64,000 bases of DNA from Stigonema ocellatum SAG 48.90 = DSM 106950 (GTDB lineage: Bacteria; Cyanobacteriota; Cyanobacteriia; Cyanobacteriales; Nostocaceae): the NCBI GenBank assembly GCA_016903675.1, contig JADQBA010000028.1:1-64000 (forward strand), written 5' to 3'. The notes beneath the pieces were generated by a model, which saw only the letters and a list, made by a program, of their open reading frames with translations, did no database searches and was not told the origin of the DNA. Each line of letters starts with the position of its first letter. Within the stretch, counting starts at the first letter, position 1. A program made the translations under genes and the position numbers. This document shows positions 11,601-18,039 of the stretch, piece after piece.

Positions 11601-11803
11601 TCTTAAACGCCAAACTTTTCCCAAAATCATTCTTAAACCATAGTAGTCAGCCTCTCACTGTCACTAGCAATGATGGTATGTTATTTTTAAGTTTGGGTTT
11701 AGATGATTTACTGAAACGGGGTTGCAATGAGGCGCGTGATTATCTGAAAAATAACCCGAACGTTGACAAGGGCGATCGCACTCTCTGCGACGAGATTAAG
11801 TGA
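5627..11803 (+). CDS. Giant STAND NTPase with TPR-like, transmembrane and about 21 WD40 repeats
   Basis: A 2058-residue signalling NTPase. Order: an N-terminal domain (about 1-200) of a type I cannot name (motif EFSLLLAHCN); a helical TPR-like region (about 205-510); a P-loop STAND module with Walker A YGQSGVGKSS (about 568-577), Walker B LIFDQFEEFF (about 670) and a winged-helix part to about 900; a charged coiled coil (about 905-940); one transmembrane helix (about 946-978); then 21 or 22 WD40 repeats (about 1030-1955), matching three seven-bladed propellers. In this family the propeller is the sensing part and the N-terminus carries or recruits the effector. Two dispersed repeats interrupt it in frame (6380-6467 and 7511-7583), and two recent tandem duplications lie in the WD40 part. 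It follows the AAA ATPase gene on the same strand. Confidence 0.88.
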   Translation: MMNQPHQPQDITAFNENSLLELSWAIASSTGEFSLLLAHCNSTSLRQRLTQRLQEDCPVKIRKIILVQSITTLYTTIQAELGNDHPQALIVSGLESVKAIDSILMSANQVREEFRKNFPFPVVLWVTDEVLQKLMRLAPDLQSWTTTVDFAIPTNDLIEYIQHTADEVFAKVLAVGAGRFLDNTALNLGIGSPPRTELELAQQELRNRGVVLHPEIEASLEFVLGRDAYISMEESRQHYEHSLALLQQAEKQGEHHPPHSPLPSTPLPQRGSGVPHSPLPKLLEQRACLLYCMGLWWRTHAVLHHTKSDRALVSAKDYFQESITVFEQANREDLVANFINGLGTILQRLQQWNELEVLARRALTLHFSYPHQFRLARAYGFLAEVELAKSAWKEALEMAQQALVILDSASAAVENAVSSETLADLEWEQSSHRGLYLLALARAQLALGEKKEAIVTLKTANAQTKQQYDPELYIQILRELRNCYFEEGEYLKAFNIKLEQRASEQKYGFRAFIGAGRLQPKQQVTNPSLVLVEKQETVAQEIAATGREQDIKRFVERMGCADRKLSIIYGQSGVGKSSILQAGLIPVLKHRAIGTRDVVPVLQQVYPDWIRELGDRLTEALVEMGKLASNLTPSLERKGEVNSPFLQGEGLGEKFILDQLRTNADDELLTVLIFDQFEEFFFVYKDPKQRLTFYNFLRDCLDIPHARVILSLREDYLYYLLECNNRLTSLEVINNNILDKDILYYLGNFSRQDAQALIKSFTQTTKLFLEPSLINELVEDLAGDFGEIRPIELQVVGTQLQTDKITTLQQYREHGPKEKLVGRFLEEVIKDCGVENEQIAKLVLYLLTDENNTRPLKTRADLELELEVKAEKLDLVLLILVKSGLVFKVPAIPADRYQLVHDYLVPYVRQQQSARLIAELEKEREQRKLTEAKLNEVLRKQLRDTRRATITLAGLVAIIGAVAITATTVGINLYLAYLGSSSAQKTQLEKLVLALKAGKTLQQLSLLAIPGVKLTILAQLNQAVNSVTELNRLEKHKNTVTHISFSPDSKLIATASKDKTVKLWYTDGSLIKSLETYTKSVTSTSFSPNGKMLATASEDNKVKLWNLEGKEIQEITSWEAHKNGVTNVIFSPDNKMLATVGGDKKVKIWSIDGKNLVPIKDLSDQVTTLSFSHNSKILATGSQFGKVKLWKLDGTEYGEIDNYGAISMRFSIDDQSITLVNKDGTVKLWSINSLNGRFQSTLLKNTNGCSKTTFNTATLSPDGELLAYNSIDLDLDPYKNGVSLEEPEKVGCLPPKFLHSDSITYITFSPDGKLLASASKDKKVKLWHIHKTENSINKIVKYSLDGNTIATGSTDDDIVELWRFDKKEPKNILAADSSVLGFSPDGKTIATASAEDVVKLESIDGKEIILKGNQRSITSINFSPDGQLIAAASRDNSVLLWGSDGTLLKTLPGHTNGVKNGVIFSPENKIIATIGDDNKVQIWHRDGSFIATLPGHTKFVKEVVFSPDSQIIATIGDDNVVQLWGRDGKLINKLIGHSDEVTSVHFSRDGSIIASVSSSETRPENSEIRLWRSKDGSSIKTISNYGIKSVSFSPDGRTIASINGDNTVKLWNFKGDFLRTLKGHNDQINELSFSDDGKMIATASNDNTVILWRSSDASLIHTLRGHSDAVQSVKFSPDSKTIASASKDNKVKLWRISDGFNTSTLPKQSDGDNTKKIDSHLVRFSPDGKVIAYISSFSGWSGGRIKSNYIVKLWSRDGKELKILRGNGDLSRGNGDLSDLSPDGKKVALSPDGKRVVLASRDNALKLWNIDGTLQATLKGHSDWINSVSFSRDGKTIASASDDHTIQLWNSNGNRIKTIPAHGDKVNSVSFSPDSKTIVSASDDNTIKLWNSNGNILKQIGNHTQRVTSVSFSPDSKTIASASDDGTIKVWNRSDGRELENFPNEKTSLGNQIYLNFSSDGKILAYGGVSSTQLYIPNGLWFKTAKLFPKSFLNAKLFPKSFLNHSSQPLTVTSNDGMLFLSLGLDDLLKRGCNEARDYLKNNPNVDKGDRTLCDEIK
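6380..6467 (+). repeat. In-frame STRR-like insertion in the STAND gene
   Basis: C-rich sequence with CCCCACT-type units and an inverted G-rich part is read in frame as a Pro/Ser/His-rich stretch (about residues 252-280) inside the TPR-like region. It keeps the frame open and looks like a repeat insertion, not domain sequence. Confidence 0.7.
7511..7583 (+). repeat. In-frame palindromic repeat insertion in the STAND NTPase domain
   Basis: The stretch from CTAACCCCTTCCCTAG to GAGGGGTTGGGGG is a known style of cyanobacterial dispersed palindrome. Here it is read in frame, adding about 25 residues (motif LTPSLERKGE) between Walker A and Walker B. Confidence 0.75.
11579..11638 (+). repeat. Perfect 30-bp tandem duplication inside the STAND-WD40 gene
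   Basis: Two identical 30-base units (11579-11608 and 11609-11638) encode AKLFPKSFLN twice. A second in-frame tandem repeat at about 10919-10960 encodes RGNGDLS twice. Both preserve the frame and look recent. Confidence 0.9.
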
Positions 11804-11840
11804 AGTATCTCGCTTGCCCAAATCCAATCAGAGCTCGCCC

Positions 11841-12188
11841 TCATAAAGGCAGATGTTCGATTGCATTCAGCCATTCCTTAGGTTCAGATCCCAAGGCAAT
11901 TAGTTCCAAATCTTTGACATACTGCCCAATAGTTGCCCGTAGTTGGTGTCCGAATATTAAACCTGCAAATATCCGCCCCTGACGCTGCCAATCTTCAGCT
12001 AGCGCCTTAAAGCGGATATCGTGCGTAAATATTACCTTTTCAAGCACACGAACACGTTCCAAAAGTTCCTCATCCGGTAATGTTGCAGCGCCGTCTTCAT
12101 AAGCTGTTAGCACATCTACTCCACGGCGACGCAGTTGATCGGTAATTGCTTGAGGTACATGCACGTCCATATATAACTGTACTGGCAC
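11841..12188 (-). CDS. DUF5615 family PIN-like toxin
   Basis: A 115-residue protein of the DUF5615 (Mut7-C-like PIN) family. It opens with LYMDVHVPQAITDQLRRRGVDV, where Asp8 is the first acidic PIN residue. VIFTHDIRFKALAEDW (about 52-67) holds the second acidic motif. Members of this family are predicted ribonuclease toxins. The gene starts immediately after the stop of the DUF433 gene (12189-12506), the usual antitoxin-toxin order, so the two form one unit. It ends convergent with the STAND gene. No truncation is apparent. Confidence 0.85.
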   Translation of the reverse strand: MPVQLYMDVHVPQAITDQLRRRGVDVLTAYEDGAATLPDEELLERVRVLEKVIFTHDIRFKALAEDWQRQGRIFAGLIFGHQLRATIGQYVKDLELIALGSEPKEWLNAIEHLPL

Positions 12189-12506
12189 CTACAGCAACCC
12201 TTTAGCCTGCATCCGAATAAAAAACGGCGATCGCGACGACTGCGCTTTTCCTTGTTCTGCTTGCTCCCATTCTGTACGAATCTCGCTATCAATTTCCTCT
12301 TGGTGGTCAAAATAGTAAGCCATCGCCGCATGAGCTTCACAGAGCGTTAGATGCGGGTGCTGACGACACATTTCCTCAACTGACCAGCCATAAGCCAGGT
12401 AGTCCATGACAATTTGAGCAACACGCACACGGGGTAGGCGCTGCAACCGCGCAGGTTCGCTTGCACTAGTTTTCTCTACATGAGGATAAATGACTTTACT
12501 TGTCAT
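12189..12506 (-). CDS. DUF433 family antitoxin
   Basis: A 105-residue DUF433 protein. The family is helix-turn-helix-like and pairs with DUF5615 toxins. The core RLPRVRVAQIVMDYLAYGWS followed by VEEMCRQHPHLTLCEAHAAM fits. It abuts the toxin gene at 12188 with no gap. The gene and its upstream flank (12202-12632) are duplicated at 13923-14355, where the toxin is missing. Confidence 0.87.
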   Translation of the reverse strand: MTSKVIYPHVEKTSASEPARLQRLPRVRVAQIVMDYLAYGWSVEEMCRQHPHLTLCEAHAAMAYYFDHQEEIDSEIRTEWEQAEQGKAQSSRSPFFIRMQAKGLL

Positions 12507-12632
12507 GACATTTGCTAAACTGCTGCTAGTTCACCAATTATAGCTATTCTACAGTGCGTAGGTTTTGCTAAAAACTCAAATCCAAGTAGGTCGGGTTGAG
12601 GAACGAAACCCAACATTTATCGGTGTTTGTTG
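12202..12632. repeat. Duplicated segment carrying the DUF433 gene (other copy 13923-14355)
   Basis: About 430 bases covering the DUF433 coding region and about 120 bases upstream recur at 13923-14355 with scattered single-base changes and the same orientation. The left breakpoint is just inside the 3' end of the gene. The right one lies in the TTTATCGGTGTTTGTTG region. Confidence 0.9.
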
Positions 12633-12862
12633 GGCTTCTCAATTAGCACCCAGAAGTGAAGAGCGATCGCTTGCCCAAATACAATGCAATGAGTGCGAGC
12701 ACCAGCGATATTAGCTCACTTGGAAAAGACTTCATTTAGCCCAAATTACCCTGGCTTTAGCAAACGAACAAAACCAGCTTGTTCAAAGTGGTGATCTGTT
12801 GTTAATGCCTCTTGTATACCAAGCTGCTGCATCACGACAAAAGAGGTGCTGTCAACCAGAGA

Positions 12863-13073
12863 CATATATCTTGCACCTCTAAGTAGAAACCACAAATAAC
12901 CAAACAAGGAGTAATAAAATTAACAGTGCTTTAAAAACTCATTCAGTCCTCTTTTAGAGGACTTATGCTATTAGCCTGGGACTTCAAGTCCCAGGCGGAT
13001 GGGGGCGCAGTCAGAAACCAATTGAATACTGAGTTATTTTTTTGATGTACTACCTGGTTGGTGCAAGATGTGA
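12863..13073. mobile_element. MITE family A, complete copy with 5-bp target duplication
   Basis: A 211-bp non-coding element with inverted ends ATCTTGCACC/GGTGCAAGAT, flanked by AGAGA direct repeats (12858-12862 and 13074-13078). It contains two internal hairpins, AGTCCTCTTTTAGAGGACT and GCCTGGGACTTCAAGTCCCA. Other copies: 17784-17894 (internally deleted), 18998-19174 (one end missing) and 50802-50975 (other end missing, inverted). Confidence 0.85.
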
Positions 13074-13346
13074 AGAGACCAAGCTTTATCTTCTCTCCTT
13101 TTGAGGAGATTCCACGCTGTTTGATCAATAGCAGCATCTACTTGAATTAATCTAATATAAGTTGCATTTCTGACAGCGTCCACGTATTGGAATAATTGGC
13201 GACGGGGTAAGCGCAGAGGACTATTAAGTAAAGCGACCAGTTCAATGACAACATAGTTGGTTGTCACCATTTCTTGACCTTGCTGACGGCTTGCGTGAAA
13301 CCATTGCTTCGCTTGCTCATGGTAAGGCTCAGTTACAATAAATAAG

Positions 13347-13438
13347 TTATATCAGGTTCGGTTAATTGCTTATCATAAAAACCTCTCCGCGTCCCCGCGT
13401 CAGTCTTAATTATAAGTATTCAACCGAACATGATATTA
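13347..13438. mobile_element. Small inverted-repeat element inside vapC
   Basis: Ends TTATATCAGGTTCGGTT and AACCGAACATGATATTA are inverted repeats with two mismatches over 17 bases. The centre is unrelated to PIN genes. It separates VFVDTAFWG from TEPYHEQAKQW of the vapC remnant. No second copy is evident here. Target duplication is unclear (TAAG/TTAG possible). Confidence 0.65.
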
Positions 13439-13466
13439 GCCCCAAAAAGCTGTGTCTACAAACACG

Positions 13467-13724
13467 CTATTCGCCAAGGTTCAACTCCTGTTGTAAAGCT
13501 TGGCTTAGATACTGGTCATGGTTTTCTCCAAGGTCAGAATTTTCTAGCCTCAAAGTACCGATCAGGGGCAATATTGGATCAGCTTGTGCACTTTCTGCTG
13601 AGTTTACTAATTGAGCCAGTGATTGCAGAATTAAGCTTTCTAAGGACACATTCAAGCTTTCAGCCTGAGCGGTTAATTGGTTCTCTAGGTCATTTGGTAG
13701 CTCTATTACTAATTTTCTACCCAT
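13467..13724 (-). CDS. VapB-type antitoxin of the broken vapC
   Basis: An 85-residue small protein starting MGRKLVIELPNDLENQLTAQ. The N-terminus suggests a ribbon-helix-helix DNA-binding fold and the tail is acidic (ENSDLGENHDQYLSQ). The ATG at 13724 is chosen because the frame upstream overlaps a different gene fragment. The stop lies one base before the GTG of the disrupted vapC, so this is its cognate antitoxin, now an orphan. Its translation remains intact. Confidence 0.75.
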   Translation of the reverse strand: MGRKLVIELPNDLENQLTAQAESLNVSLESLILQSLAQLVNSAESAQADPILPLIGTLRLENSDLGENHDQYLSQALQQELNLGE

Positions 13725-13734
13725 TTCATCCACC

Positions 13735-13897
13735 TCATTTGACAAATACCTCTGTGTGTAACCGCACGTGTACTTCAGAGGGGTCAGCCGTCTCAAAGAA
13801 TAGTTCCAACGCCTCAACCAGATTACTCCGCGCTTCTTCAATTGTATTGCCAAGGCTTGCAATATCGAGTTCTGGGCAGAGGGCTACATAGCCGTCT
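13735..13897 (-). pseudogene. 3' fragment of a HicB-like antitoxin gene
   Basis: The minus strand reads GDGYVALCPELDIASLGNT followed by EEARSNLVEALELFFETADP, the HicB core, ending TEVFVK with stop at 13735-13737. The N-terminus is missing: the frame runs into the border of the duplicated DUF433 segment near 13900-13920. A partner HicA gene is not seen. Confidence 0.75.
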
Positions 13898-14231
13898 CCC
13901 TCTCATAGAGATCCCTTGATTTTTTAGCCTGCATCCGAATAAAAAACGGCGATCGCTGTACTTGCGCTTTTCCTTGTTCTGCTTGCTCCCATTCTGTACG
14001 AATCTCGCTGTCAATCTCCTCTTGGTGGTCAAAATAGTAAGCCATCGCCGTATGAGCTTCACAGAGCGTTAGATGCGGGTGCTGACGGCACATTTCCTCA
14101 ACTGACCAGCCATAAGCCAGGTAGTCCATGACAATTTGAGCAACACGCACACGGGGTAGGCGCTGCAACCGCGCAGGTTCGCTTGCACTAATTTTCTCTA
14201 TATGAGGATAAATGACTTTACTTGTCACCAC
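13884..14231 (-). CDS. DUF433 protein, duplicated copy without its toxin
   Basis: A 115-residue second copy of the DUF433 antitoxin at 12189-12506, nearly identical until the last 15 residues. There the frame leaves the duplicated segment and picks up a foreign tail (KKSRDLYERETAM) from HicB-fragment sequence. No DUF5615 gene follows, so this is an orphan antitoxin copy. Whether it still folds with the altered tail is unknown. Confidence 0.8.
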   Translation of the reverse strand: MVTSKVIYPHIEKISASEPARLQRLPRVRVAQIVMDYLAYGWSVEEMCRQHPHLTLCEAHTAMAYYFDHQEEIDSEIRTEWEQAEQGKAQVQRSPFFIRMQAKKSRDLYERETAM

Positions 14232-14449
14232 ATTTGCTCAACCGCTGCTAGTTCACCAATTATAGCTGTTCTACAGTGCGTAGGTTTTGCTAAAAACTCA
14301 AATCCAAGTAGGTTGGGTTGAGGAACGAAACCAAAAATTTATCGGTGTTTGTTGCGGCTTTCCAGCCGAAAAGTCCCTACGACTGTGGTCAATCTGAAAA
14401 TTGGTCTAAACTAAATTCAGCAGAGTTAATCTCGAAGGCAAAACAAATA

Positions 14450-14695
14450 ATGAGTGTAGTTATCTCTGATGACATCCTTCAAGCAGCAAGAATGTCAGAA
14501 GCAGAATTACAGCGAGAAATTGCGATTATGCTGTACCAGCAACGCAAACTCAGTACTGGTAAAGCCCGTCACCTAGCTGGAATGAATTAAATTGAGTTCC
14601 AACAGGAACTTGCTAATCGGGGAATTTGCATTAATTATGATGTGGAAGATTTTGAAAGCGACCTCGAAACCTTGAGAAAATTAGGTGACTTGTGA
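14450..14695 (+). pseudogene. UPF0175 antitoxin-like gene with one in-frame stop
   Basis: ATG 14450 begins MSVVISDDILQAARMSEAEL, runs through STGKARHLAGMN, meets TAA at 14588-14590, and continues in the same frame as IEFQQELANRGICINYDVED to TGA at 14695. The two parts together make one 81-codon UPF0175 protein. The stop could come from a single CAA-to-TAA change, since family members usually have Gln there. The shorter 46-residue product would lack the C-terminal part. Confidence 0.85.
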
Positions 14696-14871
14696 TTGTA
14701 GTCAGCAACACTTCTCCATAGATTTGCCGCAACTCCTCTAAGTTGCTGGCTGTTTTTATCCCATCTTTTATCGCCCTTAATTGTTCTATGTCTTCAATAT
14801 CTGAACTCATTTGATTTAGTGGTCTTCAATCAGTGGTGGTTTTGAATCCCAGACTGATTGATTCTGTCTCC

Positions 14872-16218
14872 TTAATTCTGACGAATATATTCTTCTTCAA
14901 TGTTTAATGTCTGGGGTAAAAATACACCTAGTACGACCATATTAGTTGTCATGTAAGAGACAATAGCTGCCCATAAGAGGTGGTTGTTTTGGAAATACCA
15001 AGCGGTGATCGCTAGGGGAACAAAACCTAAGAAAAAGGCCAGTAATACGGAATTACGTAAGATTGCACCTTCCTTTAAGCCGATAAAGTAACCTTCGAGA
15101 ATGAAAGCGATCGCAGTCATTACTAAAACAGGTAACAACCAGATTGTATACCTATTAATGTTGGTGTTTACCTCTGGGTGATTAGTCAAAAGCCCAAAAA
15201 CTTGGTCTGGAAAAATAATAGATATAAAAGCAAAGGCTAAAGCGATCGCCAAACTTGCCACCATAGAGACAGTTAGCAATGGTATCATCTGTTCTCTATT
15301 TCCCTTACTTTTAAAATTGCCAGTCAGCGTTTGCGTTGTCACCCCGACACCTTGAACTGCAAACTGACTCAACAAAGCAATTTGCAATAGCAAACCGTTT
15401 TCTGCTAAAATTTCTGTTCCTAGCACCGCACTCAGATTAGTAAAGATAGAATAGACAGAAATCAGCACTAAAAATCGAATCAGAATATTACCCTTGAGTG
15501 CAAAAGTATCTTTAAGTGCTACCCAATCAAACATGTCTTGTACTGCGGCTGGTAATACTTGCCAATCAATAGTCAAGCCAACCCCAACCAAACCAATCAA
15601 TAATGCCAAATACTGACTGATAGCTGTTGCTAAACCGGCTCCCATGCTTTCCCAACCCCATTTGACAATCATTAGATAGTCAAGCAACACATTAGAACCA
15701 TTACCAACAATGGACATTAGCAGCACTATACCATTCATTTCCCGCCCCAGAAACCAACCAAATAGGACAAAATTGAGCAAAACAGCAGGTGCGCCCCAAA
15801 TCCGTCCGGAGAAATAATCAACCCCAGAGGCTTCAATTTCTGGAGAACCACTCAACAGCAAAAAACCAAACTTCTGGATAGGGTATTGCAATAGTAGAAT
15901 CAGTAAAGCAACTGTTAAGGCAATCAAACCACTTCTTAATCCTGCCAATAATACAGTTTTAGGTTCATCAAGTCCTACAGCTTGAGCAGTCAGAGCATTT
16001 GTACTCGACCGCATAAATTTTAAAACCCGATAAAGGTAATCAAAAAGGATAGTTCCCAAAATCACCCCAGCCAAGTGACGGATATCTGCCAAATGCCCCA
16101 AGAATGCAATATCTACTAACCCCGCTAGGGGAACCATCATATTAGACAACACACTCACACTCGCCAGTCCATAAAAGCGGGCTAAAAAATTGTATTTAGT
16201 TGAAACTGTAAATGGCAT
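14872..16218 (-). CDS. MATE family efflux transporter (DinF-like)
   Basis: A 448-residue inner-membrane transporter with about 12 hydrophobic helices in two homologous halves. MVPLAGLVDIAFLGHLAD (about 27-44) is the typical MATE helix-1 motif. VLLDYLMIVKWGWESMGAGL (about 180) is the second conserved block. The family exports organic cations or drugs using a Na+ or H+ gradient, and the DinF branch fits best. The length is usual for the family and the frame is intact. It stands between toxin-antitoxin genes with no functional link seen. Confidence 0.88.
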   Translation of the reverse strand: MPFTVSTKYNFLARFYGLASVSVLSNMMVPLAGLVDIAFLGHLADIRHLAGVILGTILFDYLYRVLKFMRSSTNALTAQAVGLDEPKTVLLAGLRSGLIALTVALLILLLQYPIQKFGFLLLSGSPEIEASGVDYFSGRIWGAPAVLLNFVLFGWFLGREMNGIVLLMSIVGNGSNVLLDYLMIVKWGWESMGAGLATAISQYLALLIGLVGVGLTIDWQVLPAAVQDMFDWVALKDTFALKGNILIRFLVLISVYSIFTNLSAVLGTEILAENGLLLQIALLSQFAVQGVGVTTQTLTGNFKSKGNREQMIPLLTVSMVASLAIALAFAFISIIFPDQVFGLLTNHPEVNTNINRYTIWLLPVLVMTAIAFILEGYFIGLKEGAILRNSVLLAFFLGFVPLAITAWYFQNNHLLWAAIVSYMTTNMVVLGVFLPQTLNIEEEYIRQN

Positions 16219-16487
16219 AGTATTTTTTGGCTCTAAATTGGCACTATTTCAGTTTATCTGCAAGCAACGCGATTTGCTGGGGTCAGGCAAAAAACAAGCG
16301 ATCGCTAAAAATCAATTTTAAATATGCTGAGCGCTCTTCTGTGCCAGAGTCGGAGCATGTGAATGCGTCGAGGTGCCAAAGAAGAGTCCAGACCTATTCC
16401 TGTTGCGAACAACCGCGTCTACTTTTCAAGCAAGCATGTCATTAATCAAAATAAGAAAGATAATTATAAAAAAGCGAGTTGTAAATC

Positions 16488-16754
16488 ATGGATACAGACT
16501 TTGTTGTAAAAGTGACGCCAGAAGGTCAGATGGAACTGCCATCTGAGATTCAAGCTCAACTTCATCCCGGTGATGAATACAAAATTTCGGTAACGGAAGA
16601 TTCAATAGTGTTACAAAAAATTCAGAAGCCGCTTGATCTGAATCAATGGTTTCAGCGAATTGAGGAATTGGGTTCTGACCCCAATCAACCTACTCTTGAA
16701 GAGATTAATGAGATGGTAAAGGAAGTGCGACGGGAACGGCGGTCTAAAGAGTGA
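16488..16754 (+). CDS. AbrB/MazE-type antitoxin
   Basis: An 88-residue protein starting VVKVTPEGQMELPSEIQAQL, an AbrB/SpoVT swapped-hairpin DNA-binding N-terminus, followed by an acidic helical tail that would wrap the toxin. Its stop overlaps the GTG start of the downstream PIN gene by 4 bases (GTGA), indicating translational coupling. The pair very likely represses its own promoter. Confidence 0.82.
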   Translation: MDTDFVVKVTPEGQMELPSEIQAQLHPGDEYKISVTEDSIVLQKIQKPLDLNQWFQRIEELGSDPNQPTLEEINEMVKEVRRERRSKE

Positions 16755-17185
16755 GAGTTATACTAGATACCAATGTTTGGGTTTCAGGTTGGCTGTGGGG
16801 AGGTATTCCAGGTCAGCTGATAATGATGGGAGATAATCAGCAAATTACCATCTCTGCTTCTGAAGGTCTGTTGAGCGAGCTAGAAACCACATTGAGACGT
16901 GGCAAACTTCAGTCTAAAATACAGTCTTTGGGTTCAACTGTGGAGATTTTGATTTCTAGGACACGACAATTAGTGGAATTGTGTCTAGAAACTTCTGTAG
17001 ATGTGCCCCAATTACGTGACCAAGATGATGTAATAATTATAGCTGCGGCTTTGGCTGCAAATGCTGAGGTTATTGTTACTGGCGATCAAGACTTATTATG
17101 CCTAAATGAATTTGAAGGAATTCTGATTATGACATCTACAGATTTCCTCTATCGTTATTTCCCAAGACAACAAAAGTTGTTGTAA
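16751..17185 (+). CDS. PIN-domain toxin (COG1569-like)
   Basis: A 144-residue PIN ribonuclease. RVILDTNVWVSGWLWGG holds Asp6 of the first acidic motif. LRDQDDVIIIAAALAANAEV and IVTGDQDLL (about 95-120) hold the remaining acidic residues. It starts with GTG overlapping the antitoxin stop. All catalytic positions appear present, so the pair looks functional. Confidence 0.87.
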   Translation: MRVILDTNVWVSGWLWGGIPGQLIMMGDNQQITISASEGLLSELETTLRRGKLQSKIQSLGSTVEILISRTRQLVELCLETSVDVPQLRDQDDVIIIAAALAANAEVIVTGDQDLLCLNEFEGILIMTSTDFLYRYFPRQQKLL

Positions 17186-17432
17186 CTCTTAAGAAACACA
17201 GGGGTCTAGGGGTGTGAGGGTGTGAGGGTGTGGGGGTGTAGGGGAAAAATGTGTTTCTTTACGAAAAATCAAGGTTTTTACGACCAGCCGTTTGCACTCG
17301 TACTCGATTACTGACCGTGGTGCAAGATTTGAGCCTCTAGCTTGGGCGATTACGCGTTCGCAACATATGAAAAAAACAAATTTTTCCCCTACACCCTTTG
17401 TCCCACCACTTCTGGCGCACCAACCCTCAAAC

Positions 17433-17666
17433 TCATCTGTTCGCAACGAACCCCACAAATGCAGGAACTACGATTAACTCGCTGTACTCCAGCACCGACC
17501 CAGTGCCGTAATAGGATAAATATACACCACCGAGGGCTTTACCAGGCCATAGAGAAATAATTTTTAACTCTGAGGGGATAAGCGGACGCACTCGGTCAAT
17601 GTTGACGAAGTGCAAAGTTAAAATAGCGTAGCCTTTAAGTGTCCAAGGTGCTTGTGGATATGCCAT
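17433..17666 (-). pseudogene. 5' fragment of an acetoacetate decarboxylase-like gene
   Basis: ATG 17666 gives MAYPQAPWTLKGYAILTLHF, then RPLIPSELKIISLWPGKALG and SVLEYSELIVVP, the N-terminal third of an acetoacetate decarboxylase family protein. It stops after 77 residues where members normally have about 200-250. The catalytic lysine region is absent. Downstream (17189-17430) is G-rich tandem sequence and no recognisable continuation. Confidence 0.75.
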
Positions 17667-18039
17667 TTTTCTTTCCTTATACCATATCAGACGGGCTTTG
17701 GCGATCGCGTCCAACAAACTGGGCAATCAAAATCAAAGCCCCTGTTTTTTAATATTTTTAATATAAACATTTTTTTAACTTATATCTTGCACCTCTTGGC
17801 ATAAACCACGCTTCAACAGATAAAAATTCATAAAATTGACCAAAAATCATTAAATACTGAGTTTTTTTAATGTGCTATCTGGTTGGTGCAAAACGTCAGT
17901 TTACCAACTTATTTATTACCAATAAAAATAATGTCTTTTTTGATAAAGTTGGTAGAAATAAATTGAAATTTTGAAGACTTGCTAAATCCTAAAATAACTG
18001 AGAAACTACTTATTAATAACAATTAAATACCACTATCTT
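17667..18039. other. Intergenic region holding an internally deleted MITE copy
   Basis: AT-rich sequence between the decarboxylase fragment and the TauE/SafE gene. Apart from the MITE at 17784-17894 I see nothing. Confidence 0.6.
17784..17894. mobile_element. MITE family A, internally deleted copy
   Basis: Begins ATCTTGCACCTC and ends TGGTTGGTGCAAAACG. It keeps both terminal regions of the 211-bp element (including TAAATACTGAGTTTTTTTAA) but lacks the central hairpins, leaving 111 bp. Confidence 0.75.

Larger units (their letters stand above)
12746..13465 (-). pseudogene. vapC-like PIN toxin gene interrupted by two small elements
   Basis: Pieces on the minus strand read, in order, VFVDTAFWG (from GTG 13465), then TEPYHEQAKQWFHASRQQ, TTNYVVIELV and REDKAWSL, then VDSTSFVVMQQLGIQEALTT and DHHFEQAGFVRLLKPG to the stop at 12746. 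That is a complete PIN-domain VapC. A 211-bp MITE (12863-13073) and a roughly 90-bp inverted-repeat element (13347-13438) interrupt it. Removing the MITE with one 5-bp target copy restores KAWSLVDS in frame. Removing 93 bp at the second site gives an uninterrupted frame of 137 codons including the stop. The start lies one base after the stop of the antitoxin gene 13467-13724, confirming the pair. The toxin should be inactive as it stands. Confidence 0.85.

Noticed and set aside
14634..14809. Minus-strand small frame beginning MSSDIEDIEQLRAIKDGIKT
   Set aside because: The start looks protein-like, but the frame soon runs antisense through the UPF0175 remnant. Too little to support a gene.
17189..17458. 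Possible frameshifted continuation of the acetoacetate decarboxylase gene
   Set aside because: None of the three frames shows the downstream family motifs, so a truncation fits better than a frameshift.
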